A stretch of DNA of 64,000 bases from assembly GCF_028751545.1 (NCBI RefSeq), contig NZ_CP071867.1:558001-622000 (forward strand), read 5' to 3'. Under the pieces are notes generated by a model. The model was given only the letters and a program-made list of their open reading frames with translations. It had not been told where the DNA came from and ran no database searches. This DNA comes from Gilliamella sp. B3022. Lineage in GTDB: Bacteria; Pseudomonadota; Gammaproteobacteria; Enterobacterales; Orbaceae. Shown here piece by piece: positions 39,038-48,146 of this stretch. A program made the translations under genes and the position numbers. The number at the start of each line of letters is the position of its first letter. Positions within the stretch are counted from its first letter, which is position 1.

Positions 39038-40204
39038 TTAAATGGCTGCTAAAGCTTGTTCTAAATCCTCCAACAAATCATTGATATCCTCCAAACCAAC
39101 AGAGACACGAAGGAGTTGATCGGAAATACCGGCTGTTGTACGTGCTTGAGCACTAATACCTGAATGAGTCATTGTTGCTGGATGACAGATTAAACTTTCA
39201 ACGCCCCCTAAAGATTGAGCCAGCGTAATAATATTCAGTTCTTTTAAGAATTTAGGCATTACCTCAGGTTCTCCAGCTAATTCAAAACTTAGCAATGAAC
39301 CAAAACCCTTTTGTTGTCTTTTGGCAATTTCATGACCAAGATTAGACGATAACGAAGGATGATAAACATGAGCGATTTTCGGATGGTTAACTAAAAACTC
39401 AACAAGTTTTTGTGCATTGGCTTGTTGTAAAATTACTCGAGCTGCAAGTGTTCTCAAGCCACGTAATAATAGATAACTATCAAATGATGAGGTAAGCGTA
39501 CCAATATTATTTGCCCACCATAACACATCTGTAGCAAGTTGTTGGTCTTTAAATACTAAAATACCCGCTAAAAGATCGGAATGCCCATTCAGAAATTTAG
39601 TACATGAATGACTGACAATATCCGCTCCTAGCTCTAAAGGTTTTTGCAATATAGGGGTCATAAATGTGTTATCGACTAAAACCAGAGCACCAACTTCATG
39701 TGCTTGTTGTGATATTTCTTGAATATCAACAACACGAAGTAATGGATTACTTGGCGTCTCAATCAATACTAATTTTGGTCGTAACCTTAAAGCTTCTTTT
39801 AATGCAACAGGATCAGATTGATCAACAAATTTTGCTTTAAAATAACCACGTTGACTTAAACTATTAAATAGACGATAGCTGCCACCATAACAATCATGAG
39901 GAGCAACCACCAAGTCATCCGGTGTTAACAGCGCTACACTGACAAGATGAATGGCAGACATACCACAGTTAGTAAGAATCGCATCCGAACCACCTTCCAA
40001 CTTAGCGACCGTTTCCTCAACAAATCGTCTACTAGGATTTGCTTTGCGTGCATAATCAAATTCTCTCGGTGTTGCAAACTCTTGATAACGGTAACACGTT
40101 GACGGTGTAATGACAGGAACCACGCTCCCATATTGATCATCGGTATTGATTCCACCTCGGACAGCAATAGTGCCTTGACTTAAATTTTTTGATTGGCTAG
40201 CCAT
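39038..40204 (-). CDS. metB: Cystathionine gamma-synthase
   Basis: A PLP enzyme of methionine biosynthesis that forms cystathionine from O-succinylhomoserine and cysteine. The 388-residue protein is close to E. coli MetB (386). Visible are the cofactor loop TNCGMSAIHLVS, YGGSYRLF, the Asp in VLVDNTFMTP and the PLP lysine in SHSCTKFLNGHSD. It is divergent from metJ with tandem met boxes between them, as in E. coli. No metL follows; the gene is convergent with citX. Confidence 0.93.
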   Translation of the reverse strand: MASQSKNLSQGTIAVRGGINTDDQYGSVVPVITPSTCYRYQEFATPREFDYARKANPSRRFVEETVAKLEGGSDAILTNCGMSAIHLVSVALLTPDDLVVAPHDCYGGSYRLFNSLSQRGYFKAKFVDQSDPVALKEALRLRPKLVLIETPSNPLLRVVDIQEISQQAHEVGALVLVDNTFMTPILQKPLELGADIVSHSCTKFLNGHSDLLAGILVFKDQQLATDVLWWANNIGTLTSSFDSYLLLRGLRTLAARVILQQANAQKLVEFLVNHPKIAHVYHPSLSSNLGHEIAKRQQKGFGSLLSFELAGEPEVMPKFLKELNIITLAQSLGGVESLICHPATMTHSGISAQARTTAGISDQLLRVSVGLEDINDLLEDLEQALAAI

Positions 40205-40273
40205 AATAACATCCCTAGATAATACTATATTTATTTTAATAATTTACTTGTATAAGAATAACACAACTATTCA

Positions 40274-40321
40274 AGACGTCAACATGTCTAGACGTCTAAC
40301 TATCTCGATGTATAGATTGCA
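40274..40321. promoter_or_regulatory. Tandem MetJ boxes between metB and metJ
   Basis: Contiguous 8-bp units in phase resemble the met box AGACGTCT: AGACGTCA, ACATGTCT, AGACGTCT (perfect), AACTATCT, CGATGTAT and a degenerate sixth unit. The array sits between the divergent metB and metJ genes, the classical site of MetJ-SAM repression of both. Confidence 0.88.
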
Positions 40322-40381
40322 GCAAAATAAAAAAAAAGTTAAAATTAACCCTATAAATTGTGATGTAATTTGGTGAAAAAT

Positions 40382-40699
40382 ATGATGGAATGGAATGGCC
40401 AATACATAAGTCCCTATGCTGAGCATGGAAAAAAAAGTGAGCAAGTAAAAAAAATTACTGTATCCATACCTTTAAAGGTATTAAAAATATTGACTGATGA
40501 ACGTACGCGTCGACAAGTGAATAATTTACGCCATGCAACAAATAGTGAACTGTTATGCGAAGCATTTCTTCATGCTTACACTGGTCAACCGCTACCTTGC
40601 GATGAAGACTTACAGAAAGATCGTGAAGATGGCATCCCTAGCCAAGCTAAGGAAATGATGCGTAATTTAGGTATCGATCCCGATTTAATTGATGAATAA
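40382..40699 (+). CDS. metJ: Methionine repressor MetJ
   Basis: A ribbon-helix-helix repressor that uses S-adenosylmethionine as corepressor. The stretch from [13 protein letters not shown] through [20 protein letters not shown] and [19 protein letters not shown] is nearly identical to E. coli MetJ. The ATG at 40382 gives 105 residues starting [10 protein letters not shown], the E. coli length; TTG and GTG codons upstream add residues outside the family. The SD is weak (TGGTG). Autoregulation through the adjacent met boxes is expected. Confidence 0.96.
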   Translation: MMEWNGQYISPYAEHGKKSEQVKKITVSIPLKVLKILTDERTRRQVNNLRHATNSELLCEAFLHAYTGQPLPCDEDLQKDREDGIPSQAKEMMRNLGIDPDLIDE

Positions 40700-40752
40700 C
40701 TGTCATTTATATTTTTATTGAAGAATAATATCATCAATTAAGATAAAAAAAT

Positions 40753-40779
40753 AAAAAAGGCGCATAATGCGCCTTTTTT
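40753..40779. terminator. Bidirectional terminator between metJ and rpmE
   Basis: An 11-bp perfect stem AAAAAAGGCGC / GCGCCTTTTTT with loop ATAAT. A-runs and T-runs on both sides let it serve both convergent genes. Confidence 0.85.
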
Positions 40780-40806
40780 AATGATTACTCTGTAATTTAC
40801 GGAAAA

Positions 40807-41022
40807 TTATTTTTTACCGCCAACCATAGCAAAACGTTGTTTAAATTTATCTACACGTCCGCCAGTTGCAACATCACGTTGTTTACCTGTATAGAACGGG
40901 TGACATTCACCACATACGTCAAGATGAATATCATGACCAATTGTTGAATGAGTATTAATAACATTACCGCAAGAACAAGTTGCTTTAATTGCTTTATATT
41001 CTGGGTGGATACCTTCTTTCAT
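40807..41022 (-). CDS. rpmE: 50S ribosomal protein L31
   Basis: A 71-residue ribosomal protein of the zinc-binding type, with cysteines 16, 18, 37 and 40 in TCSCGNV and [26 protein letters not shown] is the conserved C-terminal segment. The C+ type implies zinc is available under usual growth. It is single in this position and convergent with metJ. Confidence 0.96.
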   Translation of the reverse strand: MKEGIHPEYKAIKATCSCGNVINTHSTIGHDIHLDVCGECHPFYTGKQRDVATGGRVDKFKQRFAMVGGKK

Positions 41023-41165
41023 AATAAACCTCTAAAGTTTGTTCGTATCGCTATATAAATGGCCATAAAAGCAAAATCTATACACCATACGAGTGTTAAA
41101 AAACATGATAAGGTCGCGAATTATACGCCTTAAACGGTAAATAATCAAGTTATAAAAAAGATCAA

Positions 41166-42218
41166 TCAAACTGGTAACTGCCCTATTACCACCTGCAATT
41201 CAATCTTTTCTCCATTTCGTAATACGATAATGGGGATGGTTCGTCCCGGTTTCAACTCCGCAATCTGATCCATCGTTTCAACAATTGATTTAACCGGTTT
41301 ACCATCAACCATAATCAAAATATCATTAGGCTGTACACCTGCTTGTAAGGAAGGACCTTCAGCATTGGTCACTAAAATACCTAACACAACTGGTATATCA
41401 CTTGGATTTTGTGTTGGCGCAAACTCTAACCCATCAATACCAATATAACCACGAATAACTTTACCATACTGAATTAATTTCTTCATAATTTTAACGGCCA
41501 AAGATGTTGGAATAGCAAATCCAATGCCTTCTGGAATTTCATTTCCCATATTTTTTGCAAACGTCAGAGTATTAATCCCCATTAATTCGCCTTTTGTATT
41601 AACCAAAGCACCACCTGAATTACCATGATTAATTGAAGCATCTGTTTGAATAAAATTCTGTCTTCTATATGGGCTTAATCCATCTCGACCTGTTGCACTA
41701 ATGATCCCTTGAGTGATAGTTTGCCCAATATTATAAGGATTACCAATTGCTAAAACGACATCGCCAATTTTGGGTTCGCGTTGGGAATTGATGTGAATCG
41801 TTGGAATATTAGTCGCTTCAATTTTTAAAACGGCAATATCAACCAATTTGTCAGAACCAACAGTCAAAGCTTCAAATATTCGACCATCTTGTAAAGCAAC
41901 AATAATTTGTTCTGCTCCGTCTACCACATGATAATTAGTAATAATATAACCATGTTTGCTCATTATAACCCCTGAACCTAATGGCGTGATTGCGCTATCT
42001 TGTGATCGATTTGGCACGGAGCTAATTGAACGACTATAGATATTCACTACTGCTGGAGCAGCAGTTTTAACCGCATATGAATAACTCATAGGGTCATTAT
42101 TAAAAATGAAGTTTGGAAAATTTGATTGAGTTCCATTACGTAGCGATGGAAAAATAATCAACAATACGATAGCTAAAACAGAACCAATCAATATTGGCCA
42201 TAGGATTTTTTTAAGCAT
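41166..42218 (-). CDS. degS: Site-1 periplasmic protease DegS
   Basis: An inner-membrane-anchored HtrA protease that senses unfolded porin C-termini and cleaves RseA to start the sigma-E response. One N-terminal membrane helix (about 5-25) is followed by a trypsin-like domain with His in TNYHVVDG, Asp in VDIAVLKI and Ser in HGNSGGAL, and one PDZ domain. The 350-residue length matches E. coli (355). It lies 117 bp downstream of degQ, conserved synteny. Confidence 0.93.
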   Translation of the reverse strand: MLKKILWPILIGSVLAIVLLIIFPSLRNGTQSNFPNFIFNNDPMSYSYAVKTAAPAVVNIYSRSISSVPNRSQDSAITPLGSGVIMSKHGYIITNYHVVDGAEQIIVALQDGRIFEALTVGSDKLVDIAVLKIEATNIPTIHINSQREPKIGDVVLAIGNPYNIGQTITQGIISATGRDGLSPYRRQNFIQTDASINHGNSGGALVNTKGELMGINTLTFAKNMGNEIPEGIGFAIPTSLAVKIMKKLIQYGKVIRGYIGIDGLEFAPTQNPSDIPVVLGILVTNAEGPSLQAGVQPNDILIMVDGKPVKSIVETMDQIAELKPGRTIPIIVLRNGEKIELQVVIGQLPV

Positions 42219-42335
42219 TAGAATGATTACTAGAGTAGCAGTAGAATAGATATGATTTTAACATATCTAATTAACAGTTAATATTTATGTTTTTCGCCGA
42301 TAGAAACTATCGGCGAAATCACATAAAACAATGCA

Positions 42336-43715
42336 TTATCGTAAAATAAGATAGAGTTGGCTATCACCACGTACAATATTTAACGCAATTGCTGATGGTT
42401 TACTATCGATAATTTTACGTAAATCAGCAATATTGGTAATCCTTTGTTTATTTACACCCGTGATAAGATCACCTTTTTGTAAACTTAATCGAGATGCTGG
42501 CGAATTTTTAGCAATACCTTCAATTAAAACGCCTTTTTGTCCTTTGACATTGCCATTACTTAATGTTGCGCCGTCAAGAGCTGGGTGTAATGATTTTGCT
42601 TCGGTAGCAGACTCATCACTATTTTTTAATTTGACATTGACTGTCATTGTTTTACCATCACGAATGATACCTAACTGTACAGTTCTGCCCGCACCAGTAG
42701 TAGCAATTTTAGCTCGCAATTCTGCAAAACTATCGACTGGCTTACCATCCATTGAAACAATCACATCACCAGATTTAATACCAGCTGCTTTAGCGGCAGA
42801 GTCGTCAAGCACCTCACTCACAAAAGCACCTTTTTGCACATCTAAATCAAATGCTTTGGCAATATCAGAGGTTAACTCATTACCTTTAATACCAAGTACA
42901 CCACGTTTAACTTCTCCATATTCAATCAGTTGAGAAGTTAAATTTTTCACCATATTACTCGGTATAGCAAAACCGATACCGACGTTACCACCACTAGGTG
43001 CAATAATAGCCGTATTAATCCCCACTAATTCACCATTTAAATTAACTAAAGCACCACCTGAATTACCTCGATTGATTGAAGCATCCGTTTGAATAAAATT
43101 CTCAAAGCCATTCATATTAAGTCCACTACGAGCTAGCGCAGAAATAATACCAGATGTAACAGTTTGTCCAATTCCAAATGGATTACCAATAGCAACAACA
43201 TAATCACCAACACGTAATTTGTCCGAATCAGCTAAAGTAATGGCCGTTAATTTCTTAGCCTCTTCAACTTTAAGCAATGCAATATCACTTTGAGGATCTT
43301 TACCTATTAATTTAGCAGCATATTCATGCCCATCATTTAAACAAACAGTGATTTTATCTGCATTTTCGATAACATGATTATTGGTAACAATATACCCTTT
43401 TTCACTGTCAATAATAACGCCTGAGCCTTGCCCTGAAAACGCTCTTGATTGACTATCAGGATACCCAAAAAATCGCTTAAATTCTTCAGGAATATTGGTT
43501 TGCATTTGAGCAGTTCCTTCAACCTTAATGCTAACCACCGAAGGCAATACTGTCTCTAACATTGATGCTAAGCTAGGTTGTTGCTGACTATTTTCACTAG
43601 TTGGAAATGAAGGAAAAACAGCAAAGGCATTAGGTAAGGTAGATAATGAAAGACTTAAGCCTAACACAATTAAACTAAGTAATTTTTTGGGTTTTAGTAA
43701 AGAATTATTAATCAT
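42336..43715 (-). CDS. degQ: Periplasmic serine protease/chaperone DegQ (HtrA)
   Basis: A 459-residue periplasmic HtrA protease with a signal peptide ending NAFA (about residue 32). The protease domain has His in TNNHVIENA, Asp in SDIALLKV and Ser in RGNSGGAL, followed by two PDZ domains. A long Q-linker typical of DegP is not evident, and the neighbours zapG and degS are those of degQ, so degQ is preferred over degP. Confidence 0.93.
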   Translation of the reverse strand: MINNSLLKPKKLLSLIVLGLSLSLSTLPNAFAVFPSFPTSENSQQQPSLASMLETVLPSVVSIKVEGTAQMQTNIPEEFKRFFGYPDSQSRAFSGQGSGVIIDSEKGYIVTNNHVIENADKITVCLNDGHEYAAKLIGKDPQSDIALLKVEEAKKLTAITLADSDKLRVGDYVVAIGNPFGIGQTVTSGIISALARSGLNMNGFENFIQTDASINRGNSGGALVNLNGELVGINTAIIAPSGGNVGIGFAIPSNMVKNLTSQLIEYGEVKRGVLGIKGNELTSDIAKAFDLDVQKGAFVSEVLDDSAAKAAGIKSGDVIVSMDGKPVDSFAELRAKIATTGAGRTVQLGIIRDGKTMTVNVKLKNSDESATEAKSLHPALDGATLSNGNVKGQKGVLIEGIAKNSPASRLSLQKGDLITGVNKQRITNIADLRKIIDSKPSAIALNIVRGDSQLYLILR

Positions 43716-43795
43716 AAAACTCTCTCATCCTTAAAAAATTTAATATTTACCACAACATTTCACCAGATAATTCTAGTGCAAAAAACTAAGATTTA

Positions 43796-44200
43796 TTAGG
43801 ATTTATTTTCGTCAGTTTTGAATAAACCGGAAGGGTCATCAGAATAATCTTTTGGTTGTTTTTTTAGAGTGAATGTTTTTTTTATACTCGTATCATTGCT
43901 CGAATCTAGAGCCATAACTGGCATATCATTTTCTGAAGTAAATTTTCCTGAATTTTCAGCCATATGTTGATAAAGACGACGAAAATCATTAGCCATGTTA
44001 TCTAAAATTTCAGCGCTATGTGAAAAATATTTACTAATTGTCTGTTTTTGGATTTTTAACTGCTCTTGAGTTTCCTCAAGTTGGCGTTTTACTTGTGCAA
44101 ATTTACGCCCTTTTGCACTAAACACATTCGTCAAAATAATACCTAAAACAAAACCAATTACTAAGCCAATAACAAGATAAATCATCATCTGTTTATCCAT
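43796..44200 (-). CDS. zapG: Envelope/division protein ZapG (YhcB, DUF1043)
   Basis: A 134-residue inner-membrane protein. One N-terminal helix (MIYLVIGLVIGFVLGIILTNVF) is followed by a coiled coil (KGRKFAQVKRQLEETQEQLKIQKQTISKYFSHSAEILDNMANDFRRLYQHMAE) and a disordered tail. In E. coli YhcB supports cell division and envelope growth. Position upstream of degQ-degS is conserved. Confidence 0.9.
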   Translation of the reverse strand: MDKQMMIYLVIGLVIGFVLGIILTNVFSAKGRKFAQVKRQLEETQEQLKIQKQTISKYFSHSAEILDNMANDFRRLYQHMAENSGKFTSENDMPVMALDSSNDTSIKKTFTLKKQPKDYSDDPSGLFKTDENKS

Positions 44201-44259
44201 ATTTCACTCCTTGTATCTTTCGTTGTATAACTTTTTACACTATTGTTCAATAGTTTTAC

Positions 44260-44721
44260 TTATTTTGCATGGTTAGCAAGTTTAATCAATTGTTTTTTCA
44301 GTTTATCTGGAGCACTTTCTGCCAAAGCAGACAAATAAGTAGCACTTTGAGGACTTAAAGCTCGCGCAATTGTAACACTTTTTGATGAATCATTGATCAT
44401 TTTTGAATGTTGACTGGAAAGGTCTGGATTAATTTTATATTGAATTGAAGATAGGGATGGTAATATCTGTTTTCTAATTTCAGATAACAAATTACTTTGC
44501 TCGTATCTTAATCTGGTTAACCAACTGGCTGAGCTTACTTCAAGGACAAGAATACCTTGACGATAATTAGCAATTCTATATTGCTGCCTTAGCAATGTTG
44601 GTAATAACTCGTTAATCACATCAGCCAATTTATTTAATGCAAATGTTTTCTCTTTTATCTGGGATAAACAAGTTTGTTGAGACAAAATTGAGGTTAACAT
44701 CTGTGGCTCATTATAACGCAT
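44260..44721 (-). CDS. DUF721 / DciA-like protein
   Basis: A 153-residue protein with the DUF721 core near the N-terminus: LNKLADVINELLPTLLRQQYRIANYRQGILVLEVSSASWLTRLRYEQSNLLSEIRKQILPSLSSIQYKI. DUF721 proteins include DciA, the ancestral loader of the replicative helicase DnaB in bacteria without DnaC. The remainder is polar and helical. It is upstream of zapG with a 59-bp gap. The helicase-loading role is inferred from the family only; an in-frame ATG at 44700 is an alternative start. Confidence 0.7.
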   Translation of the reverse strand: MRYNEPQMLTSILSQQTCLSQIKEKTFALNKLADVINELLPTLLRQQYRIANYRQGILVLEVSSASWLTRLRYEQSNLLSEIRKQILPSLSSIQYKINPDLSSQHSKMINDSSKSVTIARALSPQSATYLSALAESAPDKLKKQLIKLANHAK

Positions 44722-45560
44722 ATTTGATACTTACCTTTATTTCCGAATAAAATAATAGTCAACTAATTACACATGATGCAAAATAAGTAGTATTAATTTA
44801 CCTTATTTAAATCAAAAAGTCTTACTTAAAAAAAACATTTACAGTTTATTATTTTTTTATTGAAAAACAATAGTATCTCACAACTCTATTTTGTCAAAAT
44901 TTAAATAATAGAATAATCAACTACTGAATTATTCTATTGAATATAAAGGTCGTTTTTTTGATTGTTTTTCGAGATAAAGTTATTATCATCCAGTTTGGAA
45001 AAAAAGCCAGCTCTATTAAGAATAATTGGCACTTTGCTTTTACTGGAATGTGCTTTAACTTATAAATGAAAGCCAGTGTGTTGATTGTTAAAAGTGAATT
45101 GAGAATCAAAACAAAACTGTTCACATCTTTATTAGCATGGAAGCAATACTTAGTATAAGTTTTACCACTCTTTATTTTTTACACAGTATTATTATTGCGG
45201 ATAATTTCGAGCTTCCATGATTATCAATTATTTAAAAACATTTTGCTTATACAAATTGAAAGTTTCAGGACGAGTTAATCTAATCTAAAATATTCATCAT
45301 TCGAAAACATTATGCATCTTAGATTATCACTCTAAAAATTGTTAATAACCGATATGCATCATAATCTGTCGGTACTAAGAATGAGATTGCAACAACGTTA
45401 CTTTATCTTTCGTTAGTACCAAAAATATTAAAACTCATTATTATTACATTGAAAGCAATCTAAAAATAATCAATCGAATAGGTTGGTGTCTCTTTTGCTT
45501 TCATCTTTATTGGTAACAAAAATTATTGTTCAAAAATTTTTTCGTAAGAGTGATACAACT
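44722..45560. other. Gene-poor region between the DciA-like gene and uxuB
   Basis: These 839 bp of AT-rich sequence have no convincing gene. A 67-codon minus-strand frame at 44921-45124 is hydrophobic and basic but has no SD and no recognised family. An inverted repeat GGTACTAA (45371-45378) / TTAGTACC (45413-45420) with a 34-base loop could be part of a small RNA or an old terminator. Either a decayed gene or unrecognised small RNAs could lie here. Confidence 0.4.
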
Positions 45561-47030
45561 TCAACTCACTAAATCACAGAGAGTTTGTTTTGCACCTTTT
45601 TGCATTAAAGAAAGATAATGATGCGTTATTTGTTCTTTAAATAATGAATTATTCGATAAATCTTCACCAAACACCGCATTCAAACTCAATAAAGCATTTA
45701 CCCTTTCTAAACCATCTTGACTTGAATTAACAAGCGATTTTAATTCTTTTTGCATTGGATCGCGTACATCAATATCATTCTTATTATCATCCATACCGCT
45801 TACATAACGCATCCAACCCGCTACACCTAAAGCAAGCAATGAAAAATCGGAGTTGTTTTTAAGGTGCCAACGCACAGAATCAAGCATTCGTTGTGGTAAT
45901 TTTTGCGTACCATCCATGGCAATCTGCCAAGTTTTATGTTTAAGGGAAGGGTTACTGAATCGTTCAATAAGTTGATTAGCATATTGTGATAGATTGACGT
46001 GTGAAGGTACATGAAGTGTGGGGGCTTGTTGTTGCATCATCAGTGCAAGTGTTATTTTTTTATAATTGGCGTCATTCATACAATCATTAATATGTTCGTA
46101 CCCTGCTAGATAACCTAAATAAGCCAAAAAAGAGTGACTGCCATTTAGCATACGTAATTTCATCTCTTCATAAGGTACCACATCATTGACAAATTCGGCA
46201 CCAACTTCATCCCAATTAGGGCGACTGGTAACAAAATTATCTTCAATAACCCATTGAATGAAAGGTTCACAAGCAATACCACATGGATCAAACATGCCAC
46301 CTAATACATTTTGAATATCAGTTAATGTCTCCGGTGTTGCCGCAGGTACAATACGGTCAACCATGGTACATGGAAAAGTGGCATTCGTCTCAATCCACTC
46401 TGCTAATTTTACATCTCGTGCTTTTGCCAAACCTAATATCGCTTTTTTTAATACTGCCCCATTTTCTGGAATATTATCGCAGGATAACACCGTAAATGAT
46501 TTGAGTCCTCTTTGCATTCTTCTATAAAGAGCTTCGACAATAACACCTGGAGCAGATCTCGGTTTGGATGGATTAGCTAAATCAAATTTAATTAATGGAT
46601 TCTCTAAATCTAAATCACCACCACCTGGTAGCATGCAATACCCTTTCTCAGTTATGGTTAAAGACACAATCTCTACCACACTATCGGCCATTTTTTCTAA
46701 AATTGCATCAATGCCGTCAGTAGATGCCAAAAACGACTCTTTTACACTACCAACAATAAACGCTTGGGTTGTCGTAGTTCCTTTTTCTAATACGGTGTAC
46801 AAATGATCTTGCTGACGAATATCTTCAATTAATTCCTCACCACCCAAAATATTAACTTCACAAATTCCCCAGTCACTTACGCCCTTATTCAGTAAGCGAT
46901 CGGTAAACAATGCTTGATGCGCTCGATGAAACGCACCAAATCCTAAGTGGACTATGCGTGAAATCATTTTTTTTCTGTCATATGAAGGCTTATGTTCGAT
47001 TGATTCTGGGACTTTGGATAAATTTAACAT
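45561..47030 (-). CDS. uxuB: Fructuronate reductase (mannonate oxidoreductase)
   Basis: Interconverts D-fructuronate and D-mannonate with NAD(H) in glucuronate degradation. It belongs to the long-chain mannitol dehydrogenase family: SRIVHLGFGAFHRAHQALFTDRLL is the cofactor-binding segment, and MVDRIVPAATPETL and KLRMLNGSHSFLAYLGYLAGYE carry the catalytic Lys/Asn/His region. It aligns along its whole length with E. coli UxuB (486). The ATG at 47030 has GGTGA upstream and gives 489 residues; an upstream ATG at 47084 adds unrelated residues. It is divergent from uxuR. Confidence 0.95.
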   Translation of the reverse strand: MLNLSKVPESIEHKPSYDRKKMISRIVHLGFGAFHRAHQALFTDRLLNKGVSDWGICEVNILGGEELIEDIRQQDHLYTVLEKGTTTTQAFIVGSVKESFLASTDGIDAILEKMADSVVEIVSLTITEKGYCMLPGGGDLDLENPLIKFDLANPSKPRSAPGVIVEALYRRMQRGLKSFTVLSCDNIPENGAVLKKAILGLAKARDVKLAEWIETNATFPCTMVDRIVPAATPETLTDIQNVLGGMFDPCGIACEPFIQWVIEDNFVTSRPNWDEVGAEFVNDVVPYEEMKLRMLNGSHSFLAYLGYLAGYEHINDCMNDANYKKITLALMMQQQAPTLHVPSHVNLSQYANQLIERFSNPSLKHKTWQIAMDGTQKLPQRMLDSVRWHLKNNSDFSLLALGVAGWMRYVSGMDDNKNDIDVRDPMQKELKSLVNSSQDGLERVNALLSLNAVFGEDLSNNSLFKEQITHHYLSLMQKGAKQTLCDLVS

Positions 47031-47119
47031 TTTATTCACCGTAATTAACAATTTAAATACTTTATTGGTTGGACATATTTTCACTTGTAGATAAAATTTT
47101 CATCTTTAATTTTCAAATA

Positions 47120-47135
47120 TGTGATCATAATCACA
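47120..47135. promoter_or_regulatory. CRP site upstream of uxuB
   Basis: TGTGA-N6-TCACA is a perfect match to the CRP consensus, with symmetric flanks (AAATA on the left, TATTTT on the right). It lies about 97 bases upstream of the uxuB ATG and 180 bases upstream of the uxuR ATG, which implies catabolite control. Confidence 0.85.
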
Positions 47136-47190
47136 TATTTTGGTTTATTTAATAGGCACCTTTTCGAAACTATTTATAATACGAATGCAT

Positions 47191-47204
47191 ATTGGCATAC
47201 CAAT
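47191..47204. promoter_or_regulatory. UxuR/ExuR-type operator
   Basis: ATTGGCATACCAAT is one base from the palindromic core ATTGGTATACCAAT known for ExuR and UxuR. It lies in the uxuB-uxuR intergenic region and fits autoregulation and repression of uxuB by the adjacent regulator. Confidence 0.8.
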
Positions 47205-47307
47205 TATAAAAATAAACGTATTTTAAATCATCAGTGGCTTATAGTACTTATGACAAATCGCTTATAATTGACGTTATTTAACCGAAATTAGAATGAGGAT
47301 TAAAATA

Positions 47308-48069
47308 ATGCCAACAATTAATCGGCTCTATCAACAAATTGGTAATGAGCTGAAATCATTATTAAAAAGTGGTATTTATAAAATTGGTGAACGATTACCA
47401 CCTGAGCGCGATATTGCTGATGCATTTAATGTAAGCCGAACAGTAGTGCGTGAAGCGCTAATTATGCTAGAACTTGAAAATCTGGTTACAGTAAAAAAAG
47501 GTTCTGGTGTATATGTAATTGGTTTACCAAGTGAAATTTTATCTGAACAAGATAAAAACATAGAAGAAGAGGATTTTGGACCATTTGAACTATTACAAGC
47601 AAGACAACTTATTGAAAGTAACATTGCCGCTTTTGCCGCTTCACAAATATTGAAATCCGATATCATCGAGTTAAGAGCAATTTTAAAGCAAGAACGCCAA
47701 ATTTTAGAACAAGGTATTCTTGATGATTATAGTGCTGATGAGATGTTTCATATTGCCATTGCCAAAGCAACAAAAAACTCAATACTTGAAAGTTTATTAA
47801 ATGATTTATGGCAAAAACGTTCGGCCAGCAAAATGTGGAATCAATTACACAGTCGCATTACCGATCATAGTTACCGAAAAAAATGGCTTTACGATCATGA
47901 AAGAATTCTGCAAGCATTACAGGTAAAAGATGCAATAGGTGCACGCCATGCTATGTGGCAACATTTAGAAAATGTTAAACAAACATTAATGACAGTTTCT
48001 GATAGTGAAGATCCAAATTTTGATGGTTATTTATTTGATTCTATTCCGGTTAGCATTGTTAACCCATAG
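47308..48069 (+). CDS. uxuR: GntR/FadR-family regulator UxuR
   Basis: Repressor of glucuronate/fructuronate catabolism. The N-terminal winged helix (IYKIGERLPPERDIADAFNVSRTVVREALIMLELENLVTVKKGSGVYV) is followed by an FCD effector domain (GPFELLQARQLIESNIAAFAA, and GARHAMWQHLENVKQ near the end). It aligns with E. coli UxuR and ends with the related FDGYLFDSIPVS. The ATG at 47308 has GAGG nine bases upstream, giving 253 residues; the ATG at 47293 overlaps that SD. It lies between uxuB and uxuA. Confidence 0.92.
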   Translation: MPTINRLYQQIGNELKSLLKSGIYKIGERLPPERDIADAFNVSRTVVREALIMLELENLVTVKKGSGVYVIGLPSEILSEQDKNIEEEDFGPFELLQARQLIESNIAAFAASQILKSDIIELRAILKQERQILEQGILDDYSADEMFHIAIAKATKNSILESLLNDLWQKRSASKMWNQLHSRITDHSYRKKWLYDHERILQALQVKDAIGARHAMWQHLENVKQTLMTVSDSEDPNFDGYLFDSIPVSIVNP

Positions 48070-48146
48070 ACAATAAAAAATCAGCATTGTTTATAGATCT
48101 TTTCGTATAGAAAATTAAACAAATAAAAATCATTGAGGAGATTTAT

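Noticed and set aside
42433-42933. 166-codon plus-strand frame antisense to degQ
   Set aside because: Long only because of codon bias on the opposite strand; the degQ frame has intact domains throughout and this frame has no SD.
44921-45124. 67-codon minus-strand frame in the uxuB upstream desert
   Set aside because: No SD, no recognised domain, and AT-rich hydrophobic composition expected by chance; mentioned only under the region entry.
45262-45290. Sixth copy of the dispersed repeat (AGTTTCAGG)
   Set aside because: Only one heptamer matches; the second heptamer at the fixed 18-bp distance is absent.
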